DNA of 64,000 bases from an uncultured Bacteroidota bacterium. GTDB lineage: Bacteria > Bacteroidota > Bacteroidia > Bacteroidales > P3. The number at the start of each line of letters is the position of its first letter. Positions within the stretch are counted from its first letter, which is position 1. The notes below the pieces were generated by a model. That model was not told where the DNA came from and did not search any database. It saw only the letters and a program-made list of their open reading frames with translations. The translations under genes were made by a program, and so were the position numbers. The stretch is taken from contig CACYKY010000006.1 of assembly GCA_902775135.1 (NCBI GenBank), positions 124,001 through 188,000 of the forward strand. The letters run 5' to 3'. Shown here piece by piece: positions 1 to 7,267 of the stretch.

Positions 1-1135
1 AATGACCAGTGGTGGGATTCGGATAAAGTGAAAATTGAGAATTGAAAATTGAAACTTTCTCATGTTCGTCATACTCTTTGCCGCTGTGACCTTTGGCGCC
101 CTTGGAGCCGGATTGCGCCAGCTGCCACAAGAGGGCGCCGCGAGCGAGGGTAAAGGTGCAGGTGTCGGACGGGAGCCGCAGGTCGTTGAAACGTACCTCG
201 TTGGCAGTCACAACCGATGGGAGGATGATGCCACCATCGAGTAGCAGCACAAGGCTGTCGGTGGGGACGGGAATACTCCGCGTATCAAATGCAAGAGAAA
301 ACGCGACATCCTCTGTACCTGAGCTCTGAACGCGCCATTGGCGGGCGAGTGTTTCAATATCAGAGGCCTCCTGCAGGAATGTCAGCGGTGCATCATTGTC
401 GCCAATGAGAAGGTAGGCCCCCTGAGGGAGGCTGTCGGCAGCGAGAGTGACGACGGAACCGTCCATTTCGGAACGGCTGCGCAATTGAAGGAGGGAGGTG
501 TCGCTGCCAATACCCGTGATGCGGTGGTGGAACACGGCGCTGTCGAGCCGATGCTGCCAAACACGATGGCCATCGACTCCAATATAGTCGACAGGGCCGA
601 GGGTGATGCCATAACGGATGGCCAGGATGGACTGCACCCTGCGTAGGACGGCGTTGCCAAGACGGTGATTGAAGTACAACACCTCGGAGACCTTGATGTT
701 TCCGTCGCCGACAGACAGGCTGGCGTAGGCAGATGAGGAGTCGGGGGCAGACTGGCGCAAGGTATGGATCACCGGTTTGCGGTCGGTATGTTCGGCAAAG
801 CGGATGGCAGTGCTGTCGGAGAGGATACGCTCGGTGGTCAGCCCACGACCAATGCTGTCGGCGAAGACGAGCTGCCACACAGTGGCTTCGGTGTCCACGA
901 TGGGCTTATAGACCACCACAACGGTGTAGTCTTCGGCATAGGGGATGCTGTCGAAAAGAAGCGGGTCGGTGGTCGCCGGATGGAAGTTCAGCGACGAATC
1001 GGCGGACGGGCACTTCCAATGGAATGCAGGACTTGGAAGCACCTGCCCGGTCTGTCCCAGCGCGATGCCATAGGACAAGAGGAGGCAGGCGGTGAGGGCA
1101 AGTTTATACAAAGGGCTCATAACTCTCGATTTCAT
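1..1135 (-). CDS. T9SS-secreted protein with DUF8202-like region, cut by the window edge
   Basis: An open frame runs from an ATG at 1135 to the left edge with no stop, about 378 residues seen. It begins with a signal peptide (hydrophobic core LALTACLLLSYGIALG, then Q), so the product is exported; a second in-frame ATG at 1120 (MSPLYK) would give a better-shaped signal peptide. The middle has the pattern ILAIRYGITLGP...DGHRVW followed by ITGIGSDTSLLQLRSRS, which resembles the DUF8202 domain of Bacteroidota surface proteins. The last visible residues, SLYPNPTTG, are the opening of a T9SS type A sorting domain, so the protein should be carried across the outer membrane and anchored or released. 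The domain itself continues outside the window. Function of the passenger is unknown. Confidence 0.8.
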   Translation of the reverse strand, partial: MKSRVMSPLYKLALTACLLLSYGIALGQTGQVLPSPAFHWKCPSADSSLNFHPATTDPLLFDSIPYAEDYTVVVVYKPIVDTEATVWQLVFADSIGRGLTTERILSDSTAIRFAEHTDRKPVIHTLRQSAPDSSSAYASLSVGDGNIKVSEVLYFNHRLGNAVLRRVQSILAIRYGITLGPVDYIGVDGHRVWQHRLDSAVFHHRITGIGSDTSLLQLRSRSEMDGSVVTLAADSLPQGAYLLIGDNDAPLTFLQEASDIETLARQWRVQSSGTEDVAFSLAFDTRSIPVPTDSLVLLLDGGIILPSVVTANEVRFNDLRLPSDTCTFTLARGALLWQLAQSGSKGAKGHSGKEYDEHEKVSIFNSQFSLYPNPTTGH

Positions 1136-1164
1136 GTGGGCACTATTAATGTTACCAATACAAT

Positions 1165-1328
1165 AAAAAGAGAGGGTGCACGTTAATAGGGATGTCTGCA
1201 GCATGATGCTACGGACGATGCATAGGGCTGCGAGGCTCTATGATTCCCCGGGGGTGCGGAAGGCAGAGGAGAATCTCCGACGGTTCCAAATGTTTCGGAT
1301 TCTTCGCTGTAAAGCACCCTCTCTTTTT
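1165..1328. repeat. Perfect 15-bp inverted repeat with 134-nt spacer
   Basis: Arms at 1165-1179 and 1314-1328 are exact reverse complements (AAAAAGAGAGGGTGC / GCACCCTCTCTTTTT). The spacer has further G+C-rich self-complementary patches. It fills the gap between the end of the lipoprotein gene (1337) and the start of the T9SS gene (1135), both on the minus strand. It could be a long-range transcript hairpin or terminator, a small RNA, or a remnant of a mobile element. Confidence 0.5.
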
Positions 1329-1336
1329 TGATTCGA

Positions 1337-1753
1337 TTATTTATATGCTATACATGTATATAGGTTTGTTTTCTCATCAAATGTTATCCGTACTTGATAC
1401 CCCTCTCCAGCTTTTTCCTTTGCCCATGCTGCAGCCTGATCGCTACTATCTGTAACATAGGTGACAACATCTTTTGTTACCCCAGGCTGTGGAGTATAGT
1501 TGTTGTCGTAAAAAACGACCTCATAACCCTTGCGGGCTAACGCTATCAGTTGAACAAGCAGCGAGTCATATTCGTCTTCACTGTGTAGGGTTACTGTTTG
1601 CTGCACCCCATTGACAGAATAATGTACTATGTATACATTGGTGTTAAAACCTGTCGTTTCCTGTGCTGTGTCAATGAAGGTGTCTTTTTGACAGCCGACA
1701 GTCAGGGTTGAAAGCACGGCAAGGAGTGCCAGGGGGAAAATTCTTTTGTTCAT
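1337..1753 (-). CDS. Sigma-module gene 4 (copy 1): small lipoprotein of unknown function
   Basis: 138 residues. The N-terminus is a lipoprotein signal: basic MNKR, hydrophobic run, then TLTVGC at Cys21, followed by QKD. The mature part is about 115 residues with two GY-V segments (ALARKGYEVVFY and GEGYQVRITF) and ends YTCIAYK. It aligns by eye with the protein at 21693-22091, which shares CQKD at the lipobox, ALARxGY, the WAxE helix and the terminal YTCIAxK. Its ATG overlaps the stop of the preceding gene (ATGA, 1750-1753), so it is translationally coupled to it. I do not recognise a described family. Expected location is the periplasmic face of a membrane, or the cell surface. Confidence 0.8.
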   Translation of the reverse strand: MNKRIFPLALLAVLSTLTVGCQKDTFIDTAQETTGFNTNVYIVHYSVNGVQQTVTLHSEDEYDSLLVQLIALARKGYEVVFYDNNYTPQPGVTKDVVTYVTDSSDQAAAWAKEKAGEGYQVRITFDEKTNLYTCIAYK

Positions 1754-2247
1754 TTTTCTTTCAGGTTTATTGTTTGTTGATAGAATATCGCATCTATTTG
1801 TTCTTCGTTTTCGATGTGGAAAATGGTTATGGTTTGCTTGTAGTAGTATATGGCTATTATGTCGTTATTCAAAATGGCAGTATCCATCGGAGCATTGTAT
1901 TTGTGCTTGGGTGCATACTTTATGTCAACCGTATTGCCACCCATAGGGATAGGGAACTCCGGGGGGAACGTCAGAATGTTGAAATCGTCTTTAATACGGA
2001 CCCAGGAGGAGTCGTTTTTGGCTTCCAGGAGGGTGACGTCGACAAAGACGGTATCGTTGAGTTTGAAATCCTTGAGAAAGACGACGTTGAAGTCCTCGTT
2101 GCCGGCATAGCGGGTGTAGACTTCGCTGACCTCGCGCGAGGGGAAGAACCAGTACCAGCGCTTCCAGAGGGTGATGACCGCAAGGTCGACGAGCAAGAGT
2201 ATGCCTACCCACATCCAGAAACGTCGTATGTTCGTCTTTGTATTCAT
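1750..2247 (-). CDS. Sigma-module gene 3 (copy 1): membrane-anchored protein of unknown function
   Basis: 165 residues. One N-terminal membrane helix (residues about 10-28) without a lipobox, then a soluble domain that should lie outside the cytoplasm. The stretch SEVYTRYAG just after the helix corresponds to SEVYRRYCD in the paralogue at 21218-21709; both also share VTLLxAxxxxxW and a C-terminal IFxxEN segment. It starts 36 bp after gene 2 and ends in a 4-bp ATGA overlap with gene 4. Function unknown; its place between a sigma factor and a lipoprotein suggests part of an envelope signalling chain, which is inference. Confidence 0.75.
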   Translation of the reverse strand: MNTKTNIRRFWMWVGILLLVDLAVITLWKRWYWFFPSREVSEVYTRYAGNEDFNVVFLKDFKLNDTVFVDVTLLEAKNDSSWVRIKDDFNILTFPPEFPIPMGGNTVDIKYAPKHKYNAPMDTAILNNDIIAIYYYKQTITIFHIENEEQIDAIFYQQTINLKEK

Positions 2248-2283
2248 TTTCGGTTCCTCGTTGTGCTATTTCTTTCGAGATTC

Positions 2284-2595
2284 CTATATCAGGGAGAGGA
2301 TTTGGGATACGGTGTCGGCGGCCTGCGCAGGGAGGATGTCGCCATAAAAGGCATTCCCCGTGAAGTCGGGAGCTGGCGCAGCCGCATAGGCGGTGTCGGC
2401 ACCGATGGTGAAGAGGGCGAAGAGACAAGCCGCCAGGGCTGTGCGGAGAAAGGCATCATGGCGACGGCGGCGGGCACACCATTTCTCGAAGTCGGCGTCA
2501 TGAGCCGATATCAGGGCACGGATATGGTCGAGGGCTTGACGGTTGCGGGCGGCCTCGGCGTTGATGATTTCTTCAATTTCTTGTTCTGTCTTCAT
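2284..2595 (-). CDS. Sigma-module gene 2 (copy 1): single-pass membrane protein, possible anti-sigma factor
   Basis: 103 residues: about 47 charged residues rich in Arg/Glu, one membrane helix (FLRTALAACLFALFTIGA), then a tail of about 35 residues. This is the shape of a small anti-sigma factor with the N-terminus in the cytoplasm. The paralogue at 20943-21221 has the same size and topology although sequence identity is low. The ATG overlaps the stop of the sigma gene (ATGA, 2592-2595). No zinc-binding HxxxCxxC motif is present, so it is not a classic ZAS anti-sigma factor. The anti-sigma role is inferred only from position and topology. Confidence 0.7.
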   Translation of the reverse strand: MKTEQEIEEIINAEAARNRQALDHIRALISAHDADFEKWCARRRRHDAFLRTALAACLFALFTIGADTAYAAAPAPDFTGNAFYGDILPAQAADTVSQILSLI

Positions 2596-3095
2596 ATTTT
2601 TTTTGTGTTTTTTGCCATTTTCGATATGATGCGTTGTCTCATTTTCTTGACGGCCCCGACGGTCATCCCAAGTTTCTCGGCAATTTCTTTTCCAGAGTAG
2701 CCTTCGAGGGTGAAGGTGAGCAGCCGGTATTCCGTCGGGGTGAGTCCGACAGCGAGCTCCTCCAGCAGTTCTCGGTGGTCTGTGCTTGAGTTGTCGGCCA
2801 CCGTGTCTGCCAGGCGGTCATCGATGGACAGCCAGTCGGGATCCTTGTGTCGATGGCGGTGCGAGAACACGCTCTGGCATTGCCACGTTACCCACGCCAT
2901 CTGCTGCAAAGGGTTGCTGTCTTCGCGCAGAGAGGAGAGATGGGACCAAATGGACACACAACAGTCCTGCACCAGCTCTTTGCAGGTGCTCTCGCTGCAG
3001 GACGAGTGCCACCAACAAAGGGTGCGTATCAACCCCATGTGTTGCTTGAGCAAGCCGTCGAACAGTTTATATTCTGGATCCTTTTCCATGTCCAT
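2592..3095 (-). CDS. Sigma-module gene 1 (copy 1): ECF-type RNA polymerase sigma factor
   Basis: 167 residues from the ATG at 3095 (MDMEKDPEYKLF). The frame is open to 3179, but the extra N-terminus has no counterpart in the paralogue. Region 2 is recognisable in CKELVQDCCVSIW (compare DLVQEvfLrlW) and region 4 in LTPTEYRLLTFTLEGYSGKEIAEKLGMTV..., a normal helix-turn-helix. The protein should direct RNA polymerase to a small regulon. It heads a four-gene operon whose genes 2 and 4 start in ATGA overlaps. Paralogue: 20430-20939. Four cysteines in region 2 are unusual for the family. Confidence 0.88.
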   Translation of the reverse strand: MDMEKDPEYKLFDGLLKQHMGLIRTLCWWHSSCSESTCKELVQDCCVSIWSHLSSLREDSNPLQQMAWVTWQCQSVFSHRHRHKDPDWLSIDDRLADTVADNSSTDHRELLEELAVGLTPTEYRLLTFTLEGYSGKEIAEKLGMTVGAVKKMRQRIISKMAKNTKKI

Positions 3096-3258
3096 TTTGT
3101 TCTGTCTCTCTGTATATATTATAACCACCAAAATGCCAAAAGGTGACATTAGAGGTGTGTTTTTATGATTTTTTAACACTTCTTAAGTTCAATCCGTAAA
3201 CGCAACACTTTGAAAAATAAGTAATAGAATTACGTACAAGATTTTTTATTGACTATTT
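3096..3258. other. Spacer between sigma module 1 and the recombinase
   Basis: About 160 bp. It should carry the promoter of the minus-strand sigma module; the minus strand reads TTTTGG...TTATAATATATACAG at about 3110-3135, which is only a loose match to the Bacteroidota promoter. No terminator with a T-run was seen behind the recombinase. Confidence 0.4.
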
Positions 3259-4272
3259 TTATTGATGAAGGGTCAGACTAGGGAGTTTGCGTAGGGCTTT
3301 GGCCTTGGTCTTGTTCAGCAGGTCGGCATAGACCTTTGTCGTTCCTATGTCCGTATGACACATCAGCTGTTGTACCGTGTAGATGGGTACATCTTTTGTC
3401 AGCAACAGTACGCAGAAGGTATGGCGTGCACTGTGGAAAGAGACGGGCTTCTTTATCTTGGCCTTTTTGCACCACCGCTTCAACACCTCATTGACCTTTT
3501 GATTGGTCTCTTCCTTGAAAACATATTCGCCACTTCGTTTCTGCGCACGCAGTAGGGCTTCCGCTTCGGCGCACAACGGCAATCGCTCATAGGTGTCGGT
3601 CTTCTGTTGGTGGAACTCCAGTTGCAGGTGTTTGCCATTGCGCTTCACATCCTTCCAGCGCAGCCCCTGCACATCGCCATAGCGTAATCCTGTCATGCAA
3701 GAAAACAGGAACATGGTTTGAATATTGTTGTATTCATCAGACAGCTTGGTTTTTGTCAGGTTTTTCAAATCCTTCTCTGTCAGAAAACATCTCTTTTTCT
3801 GTTCTCTTTTGGGGCGTTTTACACGCTGAAGAATTCGGTCGTCGAAAAAACCGTTCTTATAGGCATCGTGGAGGACACAAGCCAGTTTTTGGAAATACAA
3901 CCGTACGGTGCCGGTCATCAAGCCCTGAGACTGGAGATACTGGATAAAGTCTTGGAGATAGGCGGTGCTGACTTTTTCGATGGTGGTGTCACCATAAGCC
4001 TCAAGAAGTCGGCACATAAGACGATACGTATCTTTGGTCTGGGGTTTAATGTTGGCTGACGCTGCGTAAGATTTGGTATACTCCAGCAGGCTAATGGTTG
4101 GTTTCTCCTCGGCTTGACCGCTACCAAGACTGGCAGAATATTGGTAACGGGTGCTGTTGGGAAAAACATCGGAAGACAGGGAGATACTGAGTTCTCCTGT
4201 AGCTGAGTATTGGATAGAGACTACGGAAAACCGGAAATCTGATTCAATTTTAATATTCATTGTGTCAATCAT
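3259..4272 (-). CDS. Tyrosine recombinase / site-specific integrase
   Basis: 337 residues. The N-terminal half is a SAM-like DNA-binding domain as in Bacteroidota phage_int_SAM_5 integrases. The C-terminal catalytic domain has all key residues: Arg in TGLRYGD (about residue 197), HSARHTF (His and Arg, about 280), His in LMCHTDIG (about 304) and the nucleophile Tyr in KVYADL (about 315). It therefore looks intact and able to cut and rejoin DNA. It is divergent from the RHS-tip genes and next to sigma module 1. No other mobile-element genes (mobilisation, phage structure) are present in the window, so it is either a remnant or a dedicated local recombinase. A second ATG lies at 4260. Confidence 0.93.
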   Translation of the reverse strand: MIDTMNIKIESDFRFSVVSIQYSATGELSISLSSDVFPNSTRYQYSASLGSGQAEEKPTISLLEYTKSYAASANIKPQTKDTYRLMCRLLEAYGDTTIEKVSTAYLQDFIQYLQSQGLMTGTVRLYFQKLACVLHDAYKNGFFDDRILQRVKRPKREQKKRCFLTEKDLKNLTKTKLSDEYNNIQTMFLFSCMTGLRYGDVQGLRWKDVKRNGKHLQLEFHQQKTDTYERLPLCAEAEALLRAQKRSGEYVFKEETNQKVNEVLKRWCKKAKIKKPVSFHSARHTFCVLLLTKDVPIYTVQQLMCHTDIGTTKVYADLLNKTKAKALRKLPSLTLHQ

Positions 4273-4342
4273 TTATTGATTTTTATCCATTTTAAATCGG
4301 AAAATAAAGATACGATAAGTTGTCCAATTAGAGAAAAAATAG

Positions 4343-4350
4343 TAATTTTG
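4343..4350 (+). promoter_or_regulatory. Promoter -7 element TAATTTTG of the RHS-tip operon
   Basis: TAATTTTG matches the Bacteroidota TAnnTTTG element, with a GTTG about 20 bp upstream as a weak -33. It lies 21 bp before the ATG at 4371, which supports that start and shows that the truncated RHS gene has its own promoter. Confidence 0.6.
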
Positions 4351-4370
4351 CAACGACGAAAGCAACCATT

Positions 4371-5270
4371 ATGCAACAGGATTACACCATAGCAAGAGAA
4401 AGAAATGCCATGTTCGGAAGTGGCATTTTGAAGGTGTATTTTGATGCTTTTTCTTCAAAAAAAAGACGTGGAACAACTCCTGCAAACATCTATGAACAAT
4501 TTTGTTACGCTGATTTTGTCCACTTCTCTTTCACCGGGAAAGAGAAAGACGAGGAAACCGGCTACGGCTACTTCGGCGCCCGCTACATGGACCACGAGTT
4601 GATGACAATGTGGCTGAGCGTAGATCCGATGGCGGGCAAGTATCCGAGTATTAGCCCGTATGCCTACTGCGTTTGGAATCCTGTGAAACTGGTGGATCCG
4701 GATGGACGAGATGTTGACCCAAGTTGCCTAGATGATTGGAACACCCAAAAGAAGGCAATCCAAGATAAGAAAAATGAACTCATTAATAAAAGGAATGTGT
4801 TAAACCAAGATGTTCGCTGGTGGCAATTTATCAGAAAAAGCCAAATTGAGAATTATAGTGTTAGAATCGAATCGCTAGAAGAAACATTATCTACTATGGG
4901 CAATCTGGAAGAAGATCACAGTACCATATATACCTTATCACATGTTGAGGGGAATGGGTCGGTTAGTTTGATAAGAGAAGGAGAAAAAAGAGGAATGATA
5001 TCTATTAACTTCTCCAGCACTGCTTCTTTTGTCCATGAGGTCACACATGCAGGACAATACTATAATAATGACATCGGTTTTTTTGAAAATGGAGCTATTG
5101 CAGCTTATGATATATATGATGAAGTTGCCGCATACAAAGCAGCTCTAGCATATTCCCCCACTGCATATACATATTTGGGTAAAGAGATGTCCATGCGTCA
5201 AGTGTCTCCTGAATGGGTTAGACCAAGAGATGACAACTATAAATTGTCTAATGGCTGTGGAAAATGTTAG
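4371..5270 (+). CDS. Orphan RHS-tip toxin 1 with HExxH metallopeptidase domain
   Basis: 299 residues, no signal peptide. Residues about 52-117 are the end of an RHS-repeat-associated core: FTGKEKDEETGYGYFGARY, then LMTMWLSVDPM, SPYAYCVWNPVKLVDPDG. The remaining 180 residues are a variable tip containing FVHEVTHAGQ (a zinc-peptidase HExxH) followed by YDEVAAYKAALAY, whose Glu may be a further zinc ligand. Normal RHS toxins are more than 1,000 residues; here nearly all repeats are missing, yet a promoter sits at 4343. The core is G+C-rich and the tip clearly A+T-rich. The next gene is a lipoprotein that fits an immunity role. Likely an antibacterial effector tip or a donor cassette for a full RHS gene elsewhere. 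Confidence 0.8.
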   Translation: MQQDYTIARERNAMFGSGILKVYFDAFSSKKRRGTTPANIYEQFCYADFVHFSFTGKEKDEETGYGYFGARYMDHELMTMWLSVDPMAGKYPSISPYAYCVWNPVKLVDPDGRDVDPSCLDDWNTQKKAIQDKKNELINKRNVLNQDVRWWQFIRKSQIENYSVRIESLEETLSTMGNLEEDHSTIYTLSHVEGNGSVSLIREGEKRGMISINFSSTASFVHEVTHAGQYYNNDIGFFENGAIAAYDIYDEVAAYKAALAYSPTAYTYLGKEMSMRQVSPEWVRPRDDNYKLSNGCGKC

Positions 5271-5391
5271 TATATTTAGCTCTGCTGAAGAAATCAAGAA
5301 GGCTAAAATTGATGGTCTTTTGGGATCCTCTAGTCCTGGTAATTATTACCAGACATATTTAGAGATTCCATCGCTAATATATAGACATTAA
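5251..5391 (+). pseudogene. Possible frameshifted C-terminal tail of toxin 1 or small overlapping ORF
   Basis: In the +1 frame from ATG 5251 there are 46 residues (MAVENVSIFSSAEEIKKAK..., ending LIYRH) that fill the space up to the next gene. Toxin 1 stops at 5270 with the unnatural-looking end NGCGKC. A one-base indel near 5250 would join the two parts into a longer toxin. Alternatively it is a chance ORF. Confidence 0.35.
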
Positions 5392-5409
5392 AAACTGATT
5401 ATACATAAA

Positions 5410-5883
5410 ATGAAACATATACTGACATCGGTATTCATGGTTTTAGTTGTAATATCATGTTTTCTTTCATGTACAGCACATGCTCCTTTGGTATGTGGCA
5501 ACTACTATTCTCAAGGAGACTATATCATTGAGCGAAGAAATGTAGATGGGTGGAGAAAAGGACATTATTTGTTAACAATAGATTCTTCAAATACGTTTGT
5601 ATTAAAAGAAGTCAGTGCTGGATGTGGAATGAAATATTCAGTATGTTCAGGACATTTAAAACAGCGTGGGCCAAATTCTTATTCATTGAACAAAATCAAA
5701 GAAGAGTATCCTTTTGGCGTTTTGGGGAATCCCTTTTATAATGAAAACTCATATTGCGTTACTATTAGAAGTAACGATACCGTCATTCTTCAAAAAGGCC
5801 GTTGGGAGACCGTTTTGATATTGATTCCTCATGACAGCATTCCTAAAGATTTTGATTTCTCTAAATATGGATATGATAAATAG
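5410..5883 (+). CDS. Probable immunity lipoprotein for RHS-tip toxin 1
   Basis: 157 residues. Lipoprotein signal with Cys at ISCFLSC, then a domain with several cysteines that looks beta-rich (GRYEFVLK-like strands such as HYLLTIDSSNTFVLKEV). It starts 18 bp after the possible toxin tail and lies between two toxin genes on the same strand. In polymorphic toxin loci the gene right after the toxin is usually the immunity gene; a periplasmic lipoprotein would fit a metallopeptidase delivered to the periplasm. That role is inferred from position, and the family is not recognised. Confidence 0.6.
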   Translation: MKHILTSVFMVLVVISCFLSCTAHAPLVCGNYYSQGDYIIERRNVDGWRKGHYLLTIDSSNTFVLKEVSAGCGMKYSVCSGHLKQRGPNSYSLNKIKEEYPFGVLGNPFYNENSYCVTIRSNDTVILQKGRWETVLILIPHDSIPKDFDFSKYGYDK

Positions 5884-5901
5884 CGATTTTATTGATAATT
5901 T

Positions 5902-6750
5902 ATGTACAAAAAACCACTCTACAAATCTAGGGGAAAACGGTTTCACTCCTTTATTTTCACTGGGAAAGAACGTGACGAGGAAACGGGGTATGGGTACTTG
6001 CCTCGTCAGGCTCGGCAGGCACACCACGGGGCCCGCTACATGGACCACGAACTCATGACAATGTGGCTCAGCGTAGATATATATGCTGATAAATACCCGT
6101 TCATCTCACCCTATGCCTATTGTGCTTGGAATCCAGTGAAATTGACGGACCCAAGCGGGGATACAATTATTTTTAAGGATAAAAAAGCTGAAGAGATGTT
6201 CGAAAAAACATATAATGACATAAGTGTTAAGTTGATAAAATTTCGCAATAAAAAAAGACTTAGTAAAAAGAAACAGGAGGAATATATTGCATTGTCTAAA
6301 ATAAAGCAATCAATGGATGATGTTAAAAATTCAAAGACGAAATTCTACTATTCTTCCCTGCCTAATGATGGTTCAATAAAATCTGAGGGACATACTTACT
6401 GGAAAGAAGGTGTAGATGGAGTTTCTGTAGATATTACTGAAGAATGTTACGGCACACTTGTTCATGAGACAAAACATGCAAGTCAATTTGTTTCGGGGGA
6501 TTGGGAGGTTGACAAGGGATCGGTTGATGAAGAGGGCCACTTTGGTCTCATTAATTATGATCTCCAAGATGAGTTTGATGCATATCGTCAAGAGTTTAAT
6601 TATCAGTTTTATATCAATCATGAGGAGTATTATGATGATAATCGTATCAAAACAGAATTTGTGAATGGATATAAAGATAAACCATATATAATTCGAGAAT
6701 ACATTCAGTATAATGCATCAAATCCCAAAACAAATAAAAATGAAGAATAA
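5902..6750 (+). CDS. Orphan RHS-tip toxin 2 with HExxH metallopeptidase domain
   Basis: 282 residues. The same truncated RHS core as toxin 1 (FTGKERDEETGYGY...GARYMDHELMTMWLSVD, SPYAYCAWNPVKLTDPSGD), followed by a different tip with LVHETKHASQ (HExxH) and YDLQDEFDAYRQEFNYQ supplying a possible third ligand. Compared with toxin 1 the core carries an insertion of about nine residues (LPRQARQAHH in place of F) encoded at about 5998-6028. The tip is A+T-rich and Lys-rich. It is 18 bp behind immunity gene 1, with no promoter seen in between, and overlaps the next lipoprotein gene. The two tips share the metallopeptidase plan but little sequence. Confidence 0.8.
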   Translation: MYKKPLYKSRGKRFHSFIFTGKERDEETGYGYLPRQARQAHHGARYMDHELMTMWLSVDIYADKYPFISPYAYCAWNPVKLTDPSGDTIIFKDKKAEEMFEKTYNDISVKLIKFRNKKRLSKKKQEEYIALSKIKQSMDDVKNSKTKFYYSSLPNDGSIKSEGHTYWKEGVDGVSVDITEECYGTLVHETKHASQFVSGDWEVDKGSVDEEGHFGLINYDLQDEFDAYRQEFNYQFYINHEEYYDDNRIKTEFVNGYKDKPYIIREYIQYNASNPKTNKNEE

Positions 6751-7267
6751 GTTTTTTTACAGAAATATTAAAATTATACTGCCACTGATTTTGGCTACCG
6801 TGATGGTATCGTCATGTGCGATATCAAAGAAGTGTTCCAATCCACCAGTTTCGTACAAAATAAAGATTAATCAATTAGTTTTTCCTATTGCATTTAATCA
6901 AAAATACTATTGTTATGATATTTATATTGAAGATTCTGTTTGTTCAATATATCAGATAAACAGGGCTTACAAAAAACCATCTCGACTAATATATGATACT
7001 TTATATGTTGAGTCATTTCGTCTTTCACAAGATGAAATTGAAGAGATTGATTCAATAGTTGATGATTTATGGAATAAGCGAGATACGATATATGCCAGTA
7101 ATACGATTGATGGTAATTTAACAAACCTGTATTTGATGAAGAGAGATAAACCGAAAAAAATTGTAATCTCTAACCGAAAAGTGGACATTGTCAATAGGTT
7201 ATTTGATATTGTGAATGTTTATTGCAATAAAGCAATGATACCGCTTTTACAAAAAACATTCGAATAG
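6740..7267 (+). CDS. Probable immunity lipoprotein for RHS-tip toxin 2
   Basis: 175 residues from the ATG at 6740 (MKNKFFYRN), 11 bp inside the end of toxin 2; the frame is open from 6713. The lipobox is VMVSSC. The mature part is A+T-rich in coding, with IEEIDSIVDDLWNKRD and a run of charged residues. Unrelated by eye to the first immunity candidate except for being a lipoprotein of similar size. As the last gene of the cassette it most likely protects against toxin 2, by position. Specific family unknown. Confidence 0.6.
   Translation: MKNKFFYRNIKIILPLILATVMVSSCAISKKCSNPPVSYKIKINQLVFPIAFNQKYYCYDIYIEDSVCSIYQINRAYKKPSRLIYDTLYVESFRLSQDEIEEIDSIVDDLWNKRDTIYASNTIDGNLTNLYLMKRDKPKKIVISNRKVDIVNRLFDIVNVYCNKAMIPLLQKTFE

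Noticed and set aside
3259-7267. Complete integrative element or prophage
   Set aside because: Only an integrase is present; no mobilisation, replication or structural genes and no visible att repeats.
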